Positions 60,201 to 63,147 of a stretch of DNA of 64,000 nucleotides are shown here, one piece after another. Location: NCBI GenBank assembly GCA_035222895.1, contig JAVYIG010000093.1, forward strand, positions 496,001-560,000, given 5' to 3'. The translations under genes were made by a program, and so were the position numbers. This DNA is from Strongylocentrotus droebachiensis. Its lineage: Eukaryota; Echinodermata; Echinoidea; Camarodonta; Strongylocentrotidae. The notes beneath the pieces are model-generated. The model was not told the DNA's origin, did no database searches, and worked only from the letters and a program-made list of their open reading frames with translations. Within the stretch, counting starts at the first letter, position 1. Each line of letters begins with the position of its first letter.

Positions 60201-63147
60201 AGTTTTTTCGAGGTCAAACTCCTGTCTCCACATTGTAAGACTTTTACATTCCTTATCTTACATATGCTTCAATAAAGAACAATATATATGTGCACAACCC
60301 CTTTTCACTTTTATTATCAATAATTGAAGAAAGTTTACGTGTACATTGTATTTACGTTAAAAATCAAAATATGAAATCATTACAAATATGATGCATACAA
60401 AAGATTTGTGTTTGTCTCTTAAAAGAAAAAAACAATTCAAACAATCAAACTAAGTTCCAATTATATCATAGCAGATATAAATCAATTACTTTGTAATATT
60501 AATATTATATATTTTATTGATTTCCTTTAGATGCAAATAAGGTGCGTTTCGTGTGAATGATTAATTTATTGTCATACATTATGGTGTATTGAAATGGCCA
60601 ATCTTGACTAGTTATTGCTTTTTGTTGGCTCCATTTACCAAATGTATAGTTATATGTCATGCTGAATTACAGTGTATCTGCAGGTTTGGGTAGTAAATGT
60701 AATCAATAAATAAGAGAGTGCATTTTCATAAGTAAAGGAGGACTGCACAAGAGGTCGAAGTCGATTCTTTTAAGTAAGTCCATGATCATGTTGATATCGG
60801 ACGTCACCGTGAGTATCGACAACAACCCCAATTTCCTTTAACATGAAACGTATCTTTTACAATTTTGTTCCCTCTTTTTCATCGTAGTTAAAAAGGACAA
60901 TTTACCGGCTGGCAAACTACCACTATCATGATAATGATAATAATAATAATAATAGAAGTAGTAATAATAGTAATAAAAACAATAATAATGATGATAATAA
61001 TAATAATGACAATGATTATAATAACAATAATAATAAAACTGAAGAAGAGAAGAAAATAAACAAAAAAGACGAGGAAGAAAGAAAAGAGGGGGAGAAGAGG
61101 GGGAAGAAGATGAGGAAGAAGAAGTAGAGGGAGAAGAAGAAGGAAAAGATGGAGGAAGAAGAAGGAAAACAGGCAGAGGAAAAATTGATAAATGCATAAT
61201 AGCAATTAAAAAGGGGCTGGATTGCGCTACTCAGAGTCATTCTTAAAAGGGCTTTGTCCATCCATTTTATCTTATGCACTACCCTTTCGATATACAACAT
61301 GATAGATATTATAATAGTCTTTATGTAACTTACCAGTACAAGGAGAGTCTGAGAATCCCGGACAACATGTAGTCTCATACCGATAGGCCGTACGGTAACT
61401 TGTTCTACAAGAAACCAGTACAATGGATCGTGTCAGTTATACCCCGAGCCTCAACATCCTTGATTCGTTTTAATTTTTGAATTTATTCTTTTTTTTCTTC
61501 TTGTTAATTTCCATAGCAATAACCAAACGTAAGAACACATTTAACATAAACATATTACTATATCAAATATGTCATTTCAGTGGAATGAGCATAATGCCAC
61601 CGTTCTTTCACGGATATGATTAATAAACAAATGTTTATCAATTATTGTAATGGAACTAAAGTCATAATCATTAACATTGTAAAAACCATAATCAAATATG
61701 AAAAATTCAAGTTCAAGTTCATTATTTCACTATTTTCAAATAATAGTGCATAACATAAATAACATATGACAAAATACATTTCTTGTAACAATGATGTTCT
61801 ACGTAAAATCATACTGATTGAACATTAGTAACTTGACAATTAATATTCACATGTAGATAAGATGATTGCTTTTTTTGGTTTGTAGAAATCAGTAGGGCAA
61901 GTTCAAAAGCTATGTCTTTGGTCGTGACACTCTTTTTGTTAATAATCCATTTCATTCAATTCAATTGAGTTGTACATTGCATGCCTAGAATTGAGATATA
62001 GCAGTCAGTAAAAAGAAGGGGAAAAAAGAACAAACAAAATGTTGACACGAAACCTCAGAAATATGGGATGGGTATGGTGGACGTTGTCTCCACTCCATAA
62101 AAGGGTGTGAAAGTCAATGGACAGCGCCTTAGAGAGGGTAGAGGAAAAGGGGTGAAAGAGAAGTAATGGAAAATGAGTGAGTTAGAGTGCAACAGGTATA
62201 AAGAAAGAAAGAGAGAGAGGGAGTGAGTGGGGAGAGAGTGGGAGAAAGATAAATTATCAATAATTCATTGCATTTCCCCGGTCCCCAACAGGAAAAAATC
62301 CTCAGTAGGGCCATGCATTATGGTCCAAGGCATGCCCACATAGAGGGGTTTTTTTTATGTTGGGGGTTTGGGCAAAATGCAATGAATTATTGATAATTTA
62401 TTGCATTTTCTTTGTTTTTGTTTTTATTTGTGGTGGCGGCGACGTACCCTAGCCCCCGCTGCGTACAGTCATGAATCAGTGGCTAAGCAATGGCCTCGTT
62501 ATTTCGAGCCCCCAGGATCAAAACCGTGTCGAAGTGCTATATTAGTGCCCTTTTATGAGGCATTAATCCTCATTACTGTCAGTTATGACTTAAGAACGTA
62601 GGTCCCCTAGTTGATTAGCATAGTAGCATACACGTGCTTTAGCAGTCACGCAAAGCAAACACTCACAAATTATGTTTTAATAAAATCTGTGAATGTATAC
62701 TATTATCTAGATCTATTAGGAACAAATCATTGTCAAAATTATTTAATAAATTTGGGTTAAAAAAAAAATATTACACCATTATGACCAACAGTGTATAAGA
62801 TTTTGATAGTCATAACGGAAACTTTCCCTTTCTGTCTTCTGCGCATTTGTAAATATATAGGCCATACTTGATCAAGCGATTGAAGAAATGAAAACTAGAA
62901 CGAGGCTATGAAATGTCGAACAAAGGCTACCACCACCACCACCACCACCACCACCACCACCACTCCTAATGACTTTTTGATAGGAAATTTTATATTTTTG
63001 AAGTGATCGGGACTAGCAATTTTCGTGAGAATTAACAAAAAACTATAATTTGATATCGATGAACGATAATAGTAGGTAACTTGCCTGTAAGCTGTACATT
63101 TCAACAACCACCAGCATTCTGTATCGTACTTCTGCGTGTAGGATTGA
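17510..63147 (-). CDS. EGF-rich adhesion GPCR (EMI-EGFx18-Ig-SEA-HormR-GAIN-7TM), 5' partial
   Basis: Multi-exon gene assembled by reading GT/GC donors and AG acceptors on the minus strand; all 32 junctions have compatible phases, giving about 1,630 codons. Domain order is EMI, 18 EGF-like repeats, one Ig-like domain, SEA, HormR-like, GAIN with GPS motif, and a family B2 seven-helix core with a short Ser/Thr-rich tail ending at TAA 17510-17512. Known family behaviour: such receptors sit in the plasma membrane, self-cleave at the GPS, and signal through a tethered agonist starting after the cleaved HL-T bond. The ectodomain modules suggest binding to matrix or cell-surface ligands (inference). 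The first exon(s), with the signal peptide, are not found and probably lie beyond the window edge. EGF exon 3 is interrupted by a LINE. I do not assign a named orthologue; the SEA+Ig+GAIN core recalls ADGRF5-type receptors and the EGF stalk recalls EGF-TM7 receptors. Confidence 0.9.
18758..18824 (-). CDS. aGPCR exon 32: TM4
   Basis: 67-base exon between AG at 18825-18826 and the donor GTAAGT at 18757-18752. Phase 1 in, phase 2 out. Encodes [24 protein letters not shown] sequence, the TM4/ECL2 segment; I-P-A is the usual TM4 signature of the family. Confidence 0.9.
19213..19496 (-). CDS. aGPCR exon 31: TM2, TM3 and start of TM4
   Basis: 284 bases, AG at 19497-19498, donor GTAAAT. Encodes KLR then TM2 ([19 protein letters not shown]), ECL1 with the conserved Cys (S-P-G-L-C-G), TM3 ([20 protein letters not shown]) and the first residues of TM4. 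The TM3 pattern S-W-M-x-x-E-G is typical of adhesion GPCRs. Confidence 0.95.
19764..20553. mobile_element. 790-bp GC-rich TIR element in the intron between exons 30 and 31
   Basis: Ends GCTATGGTCACA (19764-19775) and TGTGACCATAGC (20542-20553) are perfect inverted repeats, with a second inner pair TAGCCTGCTC/GAGCAGGCTA. The interior is a dense series of CGGTCGCC, GCGGCGA and CGAGCGG words in both orientations, in a strongly AT-rich intron. No target duplication could be assigned. Open frames across it are low-complexity. Confidence 0.65.
20554..21317. other. Intron sequence
   Basis: AT-rich intron between exons 30 and 31, with a short poly-C run near 20620. No additional exon or repeat end recognised. 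Confidence 0.5.
21318..21442 (-). CDS. aGPCR exon 30: post-GPS segment and TM1
   Basis: 125 bases, AG at 21443-21444, donor GTAAGA. Phase 0 in, phase 2 out. Encodes [20 protein letters not shown], then TM1 ([18 protein letters not shown]). The start continues the tethered-agonist segment from exon 29. Confidence 0.93.
21991..22131 (-). CDS. aGPCR exon 29: GPS cleavage motif
   Basis: 141 bases, phase 0 to 0. Carries the GPS pattern: C-V-Y-W-E-Y, A-W, G-C, then [15 protein letters not shown]. In this family autoproteolysis occurs between L and T of H-L-T, and TSFAVLM is the start of the tethered agonist (Stachel). All four GPS Cys and both Trp are present, so cleavage competence is expected. 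Confidence 0.95.
22283..22660 (-). CDS. aGPCR exon 28: GAIN subdomain B
   Basis: 378 bases, 126 codons, phase 0 to 0; AG at 22661-22662, donor GTAAGA. Beta-rich sequence including [23 protein letters not shown] and D-P-V-T-I-T-L-A-H. This is the GAIN-B fold that positions the GPS encoded by the next exon. One N-x-T sequon is at N-I-T. Confidence 0.93.
22708..22790 (-). repeat. tRNA-like SINE head
   Basis: On the minus strand, GTGGTGTAGTGGTTTATCCA resembles box A and GGTTCGACTCCC box B. The two ends do not pair into an acceptor stem, so it is a SINE head or tRNA pseudogene, not a functional tRNA. It lies head to head with the SINE at 22824. Confidence 0.5.
22824..23165 (+). mobile_element. 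SINE with tRNA-like head
   Basis: Head GTTGAGTGGTTTAAGAACTC with box-B-like GGGTTAGATCCCC, then the body shared by copies at 5441, 27255 and 29768: TAATACACATTTGCCACTCC, GGGAAATGGGGACCTGGTAG, and the 3' block GGGTAATATGATATCTGTAA. It lies in the intron between exons 27 and 28. Confidence 0.6.
23424..23609 (-). CDS. aGPCR exon 27: GAIN subdomain A (second part)
   Basis: 186 bases, 62 codons, phase 0 to 0; AG at 23610-23611, donor GTATTA. Helical sequence [37 protein letters not shown], as in the alpha-helical GAIN-A subdomain. Confidence 0.92.
23638..23860. repeat. (GAT)n microsatellite and SINE 3' fragment
   Basis: (GAT)n/(GGT)n at about 23639-23672. GGGGTAATAACATATCTGTT with AAGCGCT near 23811-23840 matches the SINE 3' block. 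Intronic. Confidence 0.5.
23946..24092 (-). CDS. aGPCR exon 26: GAIN subdomain A (first part)
   Basis: 147 bases, 49 codons, phase 0 to 0; AG at 24093-24094, donor GTGATT. Encodes [20 protein letters not shown] and later A-A-F-D-I-I-Y-Q-T. Helical, with N-x-T sequons at N-L-T and N-I-T. Confidence 0.92.
24338..24450 (+). repeat. Second copy of the histone-type 3'-end repeat
   Basis: Stem-loop AGTCCTTTTCATGACT (24342-24357, one mismatch), CAAGAAAGA at 24367-24375 and a third-type stem at 24383-24401, then CCTCAATCCTC, a (CT)n run and CGCAAGCCTACTG. About 110 bases collinear with 472-612, including the sequence between the signals. Confidence 0.5.
24573..25180. repeat. Two-copy tandem duplication, period 303
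   Basis: Copy 1 at 24573-24875 and copy 2 at 24876-25180 both run from GTAGAGGATAACTCAAGATC to AAAAATAAAAATGCTTC and differ at only a few positions, plus two extra bases in copy 2. Both contain alternating CGCG-rich words near the 3' end (AAAACGCGCGTGCATGCG). Recent duplication inside the larger insert. Confidence 0.8.
25770..26201. mobile_element. Possible nested 432-bp TIR element
   Basis: TTAACTCTTA (25770-25779) and TAAGAGTTAA (26192-26201) are perfect 10-bp inverted ends. The interior is rich in GCTAGCGCGC-like words. No target duplication recognised, hence tentative. Confidence 0.35.
26469..26548 (+). repeat. tRNA-like sequence (SINE head or tRNA pseudogene)
   Basis: Box-A-like TTTGGTATATCGGTAACG and perfect box B GGTTCAAGTCC, total length near that of a tRNA. 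The acceptor arms GGGAAAC and CGTCTCC pair poorly and I cannot draw a proper anticodon stem, so I do not call it a functional tRNA. Confidence 0.4.
27057..27178 (-). CDS. aGPCR exon 25: HormR-like domain, second half
   Basis: 122 bases, AG at 27179-27180, donor GTAAAC; phase 1 in, 0 out. Encodes [23 protein letters not shown], then the N-terminal helix of GAIN (Q-L-L-I-Y-L-R-E). The G-x-x-A-x-R-x-C ... W-x-P ... C spacing is that of hormone-receptor-like domains next to GAIN in adhesion GPCRs. Confidence 0.9.
27255..27485 (+). mobile_element. SINE copy
   Basis: Box-B-like AGGTTCAAATCCCAGTCC then GGCAAGATATTAATCCACAT, CAGGTGTAAACGGGTGCCTG and GATAACGCTTCCCGGGGTAA, ending in (TTA)n. Same family as 22824 and 29768. 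Intronic; the 146-codon frame over it is not a gene. Confidence 0.6.
27736..27849 (-). CDS. aGPCR exon 24: HormR-like domain, first half
   Basis: 114 bases, phase 1 to 1; AG at 27850-27851, donor GTAAAA. Encodes [24 protein letters not shown]...Y-G...W...C-P is the first half of the HormR pattern completed by exon 25. Confidence 0.88.
28702..28936 (-). CDS. aGPCR exon 23: SEA domain, second part
   Basis: 235 bases, phase 0 to 1; AG at 28937-28938, donor GTGAAT. Encodes [35 protein letters not shown], then a linker reaching HormR. In cleaved SEA domains the turn is usually G-S-V/I-V-V; here the equivalent is N-G-T-I-Y-I, so self-cleavage is uncertain. Confidence 0.88.
29414..29523 (-). CDS. 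aGPCR exon 22: SEA domain, first part
   Basis: 110 bases, phase 1 in, 0 out; AG at 29524-29525, donor GTAAGG. Encodes [20 protein letters not shown] and [12 protein letters not shown]. Strand plus helix pattern of a SEA N-terminus, continued by exon 23. Confidence 0.88.
29768..30055 (+). mobile_element. SINE copy
   Basis: tRNA-like head ACCATGGTCTAGTGGAAACC with box B GGTTCGAGTCTC, body GGCAAGACAACAATCTACAT, GGTACCTGATGGGA and tail AATAAAAATGTAACTG. Lies in the intron between the Ig exon and the SEA exons. Confidence 0.6.
30311..30565 (-). CDS. aGPCR exon 21: Ig-like domain
   Basis: 255 bases, 85 codons, phase 1 to 1; AG at 30566-30567, donor GTAAAT. A complete Ig fold on one exon: V-I-L-N-C-E-F, then W-W-R-D-G (core Trp), and D-Q-A-Y-Y-S-C closing the disulphide. 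Ends with the strand A-L-L-R-I-R. A poly-C run lies just inside the downstream intron (30282-30297). Confidence 0.93.
30600..31494. other. Intron sequence
   Basis: AT-rich intron between exons 20 and 21. Nothing recognisable. Confidence 0.5.
31495..31611 (-). CDS. aGPCR exon 20: EGF-like 18
   Basis: 117 bases, phase 1 to 1; AG at 31612-31613, donor [33 protein letters not shown]: six Cys in EGF spacing, but without the D-x-D-E-C calcium-binding start found in the others. Last EGF before the Ig domain. Confidence 0.9.
32073..32186 (-). CDS. aGPCR exon 19: EGF-like 17 (calcium-binding type)
   Basis: 114 bases, phase 1 to 1. [20 protein letters not shown] then [15 protein letters not shown]. 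Has the D-I-D-E-C start and the C-x-D-x4-F-x-C hydroxylation consensus. Confidence 0.93.
32616..32729 (-). CDS. aGPCR exon 18: EGF-like 16 (calcium-binding type)
   Basis: 114 bases, phase 1 to 1. [20 protein letters not shown] then [17 protein letters not shown]. Six Cys, D-V-D-E-C start. Confidence 0.93.
33080..33368. mobile_element. 289-bp palindromic MITE with TA target site
   Basis: TIRs CACCAGTTTACAGTTGT (33080-33096) and ACAACTGTAAACTGGTG (33352-33368) are perfect and bordered by TA on each side, as for Tc1/mariner insertion. Inside are two separate perfect hairpins: 36-base arms 33137-33172 / 33220-33255 and 19-base arms 33273-33291 / 33297-33315. Single strands would fold into a three-armed structure. 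Intronic. Confidence 0.75.
34104..34223 (-). CDS. aGPCR exon 17: EGF-like 15 (long type)
   Basis: 120 bases, phase 1 to 1. [36 protein letters not shown]-x-L-x-x-D-G-x-x-C is the fibrillin-like long EGF ending. Confidence 0.93.
34799..34918 (-). CDS. aGPCR exon 16: EGF-like 14
   Basis: 120 bases, phase 1 to 1; donor [39 protein letters not shown]. The C2-C3 loop is two residues longer than in its neighbours. Confidence 0.92.
35400..35660. repeat. (TAC/TGC)n trinucleotide microsatellite
   Basis: About 240 bases of imperfect ACT/GCT triplets in the intron between exons 15 and 16. An open frame reading Thr/Ala over it is an artefact. Another (CAA)n tract is at 34255-34290. Confidence 0.8.
35870..35989 (-). 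CDS. aGPCR exon 15: EGF-like 13 (long type)
   Basis: 120 bases, phase 1 to 1; donor [40 protein letters not shown]. This exon is not visible as a long open frame from ATG and was found from its splice sites. Confidence 0.92.
   Translation of the reverse strand: MSTNACLRMTVLTSVTTPSVLIYVLVTRAILCMLMDLHV
36549..36674 (-). CDS. aGPCR exon 14: EGF-like 12 (long type)
   Basis: 126 bases, phase 1 to 1; donor [42 protein letters not shown]. Confidence 0.93.
36797..36832. repeat. (ATA)n microsatellite
   Basis: About 12 AAT triplets in the intron upstream of exon 14. Just beyond it, 36900-36985 is a GC-richer segment (CCACTGAGCAGCGCCAGATC) that looks like a dispersed repeat but was not identified. 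Confidence 0.7.
37793..37903 (-). CDS. aGPCR exon 13: EGF-like 11 (calcium-binding type)
   Basis: 111 bases, phase 1 to 1; donor [26 protein letters not shown] then [15 protein letters not shown]. Confidence 0.92.
38376..38495 (-). CDS. aGPCR exon 12: EGF-like 10 (long type)
   Basis: 120 bases, phase 1 to 1; donor [40 protein letters not shown]. Confidence 0.92.
38885..39270. repeat. Low-copy repeat shared with 50395-50640
   Basis: The two stretches share CTGAA-CGGTAATG-like sequence, GTAGTGCCGGACA/ATAGTGCTAGACA, and farther on CAAAACTCTTTTATTATTGGTCC / CAAAACTACCTTATTATTGGTCC in the same order. Probably an ancient intron duplication or dispersed repeat. Confidence 0.5.
39457..39582 (-). 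CDS. aGPCR exon 11: EGF-like 9 (long type)
   Basis: 126 bases, phase 1 to 1; donor [39 protein letters not shown]. First of the long, fibrillin-like EGFs after the eight short ones. Confidence 0.93.
39590..40056. repeat. Polypurine (GAA/GGA)n tract, about 470 bp
   Basis: Nearly pure A/G on the plus strand, hence polypyrimidine on the coding strand, starting a few bases upstream of the acceptor of exon 11. Irregular GAA, GAG and GGA units. Open frames on either strand here are low-complexity artefacts. Confidence 0.85.
40057..41395 (+). mobile_element. 5'-truncated jockey/CR1-like LINE with decayed reverse transcriptase
   Basis: Fragments of a reverse transcriptase: [29 protein letters not shown] (catalytic box), and the C-terminal [13 protein letters not shown] deletion and frameshift lie between the V-P-Q-G-S and Y-I-N-D motifs, and a stop lies upstream. 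The 3' end is AT-rich, ending near ACTTGAAATTTGAATG. Confidence 0.7.
41396..42046. other. Intron sequence
   Basis: Between the LINE remnant and exon 10. No further exon or repeat recognised. Confidence 0.45.
42047..42160 (-). CDS. aGPCR exon 10: EGF-like 8
   Basis: 114 bases, phase 1 to 1; donor [26 protein letters not shown] then [20 protein letters not shown] replaces the usual D-x-D/N-E-C, with Phe at the variable position. Confidence 0.92.
42318..42740. repeat. Minisatellite of GGGAAATAC-type units (minus strand)
   Basis: About 40 units of 9-11 bases, TATTTCCCAG / TATTTCCCGG / TATTTCTCGG, with a higher-order variant containing GTAGGGCTTATTTCCCGGCA repeated three times at the left side. 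The right edge runs into CGTGAAATTGCCATCCCTG (42737-42755). Confidence 0.85.
43458..43571 (-). CDS. aGPCR exon 9: EGF-like 7, with GC donor
   Basis: 114 bases, phase 1 to 1. [20 protein letters not shown] then [16 protein letters not shown]. The downstream donor is GCAAGT instead of GTAAGT, preceded by AAG, the strong context normally seen with GC-AG introns. Confidence 0.92.
44424..44966. mobile_element. MITE with TTAAAGGGATAGTTGAGTTC ends, copy A
   Basis: Left end TTAAAGGGATAGTTGAGTTC and right end near CTCAACTATCCCTTTTAA form terminal inverted repeats. Shares the internal sequence CAGACCGCAAATGCCTTCAA, CCAATTCAGCTCCACTTTCA and TATATTTCAGCCGTCTC with copies B and C. Confidence 0.75.
45009..45265. 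repeat. SINE-like fragment and (TTA)n tract
   Basis: GGTTCTTGTATAGCGCTCAT followed by CGGGTAATAATAGTGCATCG resembles the SINE 3' region; (ATT)n occupies about 45200-45250. Intronic. Confidence 0.45.
45389..45502 (-). CDS. aGPCR exon 8: EGF-like 6
   Basis: 114 bases, phase 1 to 1; donor [26 protein letters not shown] then [17 protein letters not shown]. Closely related to EGFs 2, 4 and 5, including the first bases of the downstream intron. Confidence 0.93.
45600..46267. other. Intron sequence
   Basis: AT-rich with pyrimidine-rich stretches; no exon or repeat end recognised. Confidence 0.45.
46268..46698. mobile_element. MITE copy B, right end deleted
   Basis: Starts with the same CTTAAAGGGATAGTTGAGTT end and follows copy C closely up to TTTCAGCCGTCTCTTAATG, where it breaks directly into AATCACATACAAATATTGTG, the segment that also precedes exon 6. 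The missing right end marks a deletion after duplication. Confidence 0.7.
46699..47355. repeat. Tandem duplication containing exon 7 (partner 48184-48840)
   Basis: Near-identical about 650-base blocks 1,485 bases apart, from AATCACATACAAATATTGTG through the EGF exon to GACGAAGAGAGAGAGAGAAA and GAAAATAGAATACA. The partner is placed the same way around exon 6. MITE copies B and C border the first block. Confidence 0.9.
46770..46880 (-). CDS. aGPCR exon 7: EGF-like 5
   Basis: 111 bases, phase 1 to 1; donor [26 protein letters not shown] then [17 protein letters not shown]. Differs from exon 6 at only two of 111 bases, one of them changing an amino acid (Thr versus Ala). The flanking introns are also nearly identical. 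Confidence 0.94.
47358..47925. mobile_element. MITE copy C, both ends present
   Basis: TTAAAGGTATAGTTGAGTTC at the left and GAACTCAACTATCCCTTTAA at the right. The interior is highly similar to copies A and B. Located between the two duplicated EGF blocks; absent from the corresponding place after exon 6's block, where AGCTTAAAAAGAAAGCTAGT continues. Confidence 0.75.
48184..48840. repeat. Tandem duplication containing exon 6 (partner 46699-47355)
   Basis: Second of the two near-identical blocks. At its right edge the sequence GAATACAAGCTTAAAAAGAA joins directly to what lies beyond the MITE in the partner block, giving an empty site for MITE copy C. Confidence 0.9.
48255..48365 (-). CDS. aGPCR exon 6: EGF-like 4
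   Basis: 111 bases, phase 1 to 1; donor [26 protein letters not shown] then [17 protein letters not shown]. Nearly identical to exon 7 (see there). Confidence 0.94.
48890..50395. other. Intron sequence, pyrimidine-rich, with degenerate CCTAACCCTAAACC repeats
   Basis: 48960-49420 is rich in CTTT/TTTCTT words. 49970-50215 has degenerate repeats of CCTAACCCTAAACCTAAAAC, resembling telomere-type CCCTAA words but irregular and interspersed with AACTGCAACCCTCAGTCTAA. No exon. Confidence 0.45.
50693..50770 (-). CDS. aGPCR exon 5, 3' half: EGF-like 3, split by LINE
   Basis: Begins at the LINE junction and reads [23 protein letters not shown], ending at a good donor GTAAGG in phase 1, like every other EGF exon. 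Contains Cys 3-6. The matching N-terminal half (Cys 1-2) is at 54608-54637 on the far side of the LINE. Confidence 0.85.
50796..51009. repeat. 89-bp inverted repeat at the LINE 3' end
   Basis: Arms 50796-50884 and 50921-51009 are complementary with about three mismatches, separated by 36 bases. The repeat starts at the very end of the reverse transcriptase frame and forms most of the LINE's 3' untranslated region. Confidence 0.85.
51002..52974 (-). pseudogene. LINE reverse transcriptase (frameshifted)
   Basis: Two overlapping frames. The first (51544-52974) carries [36 protein letters not shown] and the catalytic Y-A-D-D box. A frameshift near 51550-51660 moves to the second frame (51002-51667), which holds the C-terminal thumb/tail with the W-F-G-H-V-L-R-M and R-P-R-G-R-P signatures. 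The first-domain motif V-R-I-G-C has Ile where Gln is usual. Confidence 0.85.
52926..53873 (-). pseudogene. LINE apurinic-type endonuclease with nonsense codon
   Basis: Starts [10 protein letters not shown] and continues with L-C-E-T-H-L-T-G-T (catalytic Glu), [15 protein letters not shown] (catalytic Asp/Asn) and, beyond a TAG at about 53271, S-D-H-N-L (catalytic His). The TAG follows R-R-A-T where a Trp is usual, so one substitution explains it. Confidence 0.82.
54608..54637 (-). CDS. aGPCR exon 5, 5' half: EGF-like 3, split by LINE
   Basis: After an AG acceptor at 54638-54639 the sequence reads [10 protein letters not shown] in the phase expected for this exon family, and then breaks into the LINE 5' end. 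Contains Cys 1-2 and the calcium-binding start. The rest of the domain is at 50693-50770. Confidence 0.82.
54640..57235. other. Intron sequence
   Basis: About 2.6 kb of AT-rich intron; only the TIR element at 56268-56667 is recognised. A segment at 55230-55272 resembles the first 55 bases of the window, so a dispersed repeat is present. Confidence 0.45.
56268..56667. mobile_element. 400-bp TIR element with ends related to the TTAAAGGGATAG MITEs
   Basis: Left CTTAAAGATAAAGTTGAGTT and right AACTCAACCTTCTCTTTAAAG are imperfect inverted repeats similar to the ends of MITE copies A-C, but the interior is unrelated. Possibly mobilised by the same transposase (inference). Confidence 0.6.
57317..58137 (-). 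mobile_element. 5'-truncated LINE 3' end in the intron beside exon 4
   Basis: Minus-strand frames (with stops and shifts) read [10 protein letters not shown] near 58130, then [18 protein letters not shown], and W-N-T-L-P, as in the C-terminal part of jockey/CR1-like reverse transcriptases; tail (AAATA)n at 57317-57343. Alignment to sister introns (GTGCTTGA-GTTA ... GCAAAACATC) shows both insertion edges. Confidence 0.78.
58171..58287 (-). CDS. aGPCR exon 4: EGF-like 2 with extra codon
   Basis: 117 bases, phase 1 to 1; donor [26 protein letters not shown] then [18 protein letters not shown]. Compared with its sisters, one Ser codon is inserted between Cys 4 and Cys 5, making C-x-x-C where EGF domains have C-x-C. 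Confidence 0.92.
58318..59019. other. Intron sequence
   Basis: Between exons 3 and 4. No further exon or element recognised. Confidence 0.45.
59020..59133 (-). CDS. aGPCR exon 3: EGF-like 1
   Basis: 114 bases, phase 1 to 1; AG at 59134-59135, donor [26 protein letters not shown] then [22 protein letters not shown] instead of D-I-D-E-C removes one calcium ligand. Confidence 0.93.
59160..59735. repeat. Intron duplication, copy 1 (partner 60390-60930)
   Basis: Collinear with 60390-60930 over more than 500 bases, sharing TTTGTTGGCTCCATTTACCA, GAGGTCGAAGTCGATT, GTCCATGATCATGTTGAT, CGACAACAACCCCAATTT and GGACAATTTACCGGCTGGCA-type blocks at moderate divergence. It lies just upstream of EGF exon 3. 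Confidence 0.85.
60390..60930. repeat. Intron duplication, copy 2 (partner 59160-59735)
   Basis: Second copy, displaced by about 1.2 kb. By collinearity an EGF exon would be expected near 60240-60370, but none is readable there. Confidence 0.85.
60931..61190. repeat. (ATA)n/(GAA)n low-complexity and polypurine tract
   Basis: TAATAATAA-type repeats to about 61035, then an A/G-only stretch (GAAGAAGAGG-type) to about 61185. Intronic; frames over it are artefacts. Confidence 0.8.
61334..61404 (-). CDS. aGPCR exon 2: EMI domain, second half
   Basis: 71 bases, phase 2 in, phase 1 out; AG at 61405-61406, donor GTAAGT. Encodes [17 protein letters not shown], then a short tail ending in C-T-G. Y-R-x-x-Y-R ... 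C-C-P-G-F is the conserved C-terminal part of EMI domains, which commonly precede EGF repeats and mediate protein interaction. Confidence 0.88.
61405..63084. other. First visible intron
   Basis: Contains an inverted repeat around 62247-62402 (AATTATCAATAATTCATTGC and its complement) and a (GAGA)n tract at 62200-62240, a (CCA)n microsatellite at 62929-62961, and otherwise AT-rich sequence. Confidence 0.5.
63085..63147 (-). CDS. aGPCR exon 1 (visible): EMI domain, first half, GC donor
   Basis: 63 bases, phase 2 to 2; AG at 63148-63149, donor GCAAGT. Encodes [20 protein letters not shown] and joins exon 2 in frame to give the run C-T-A-Y-R-T-S-Y-R. The earlier EMI residues and signal peptide must lie upstream. 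Confidence 0.82.
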
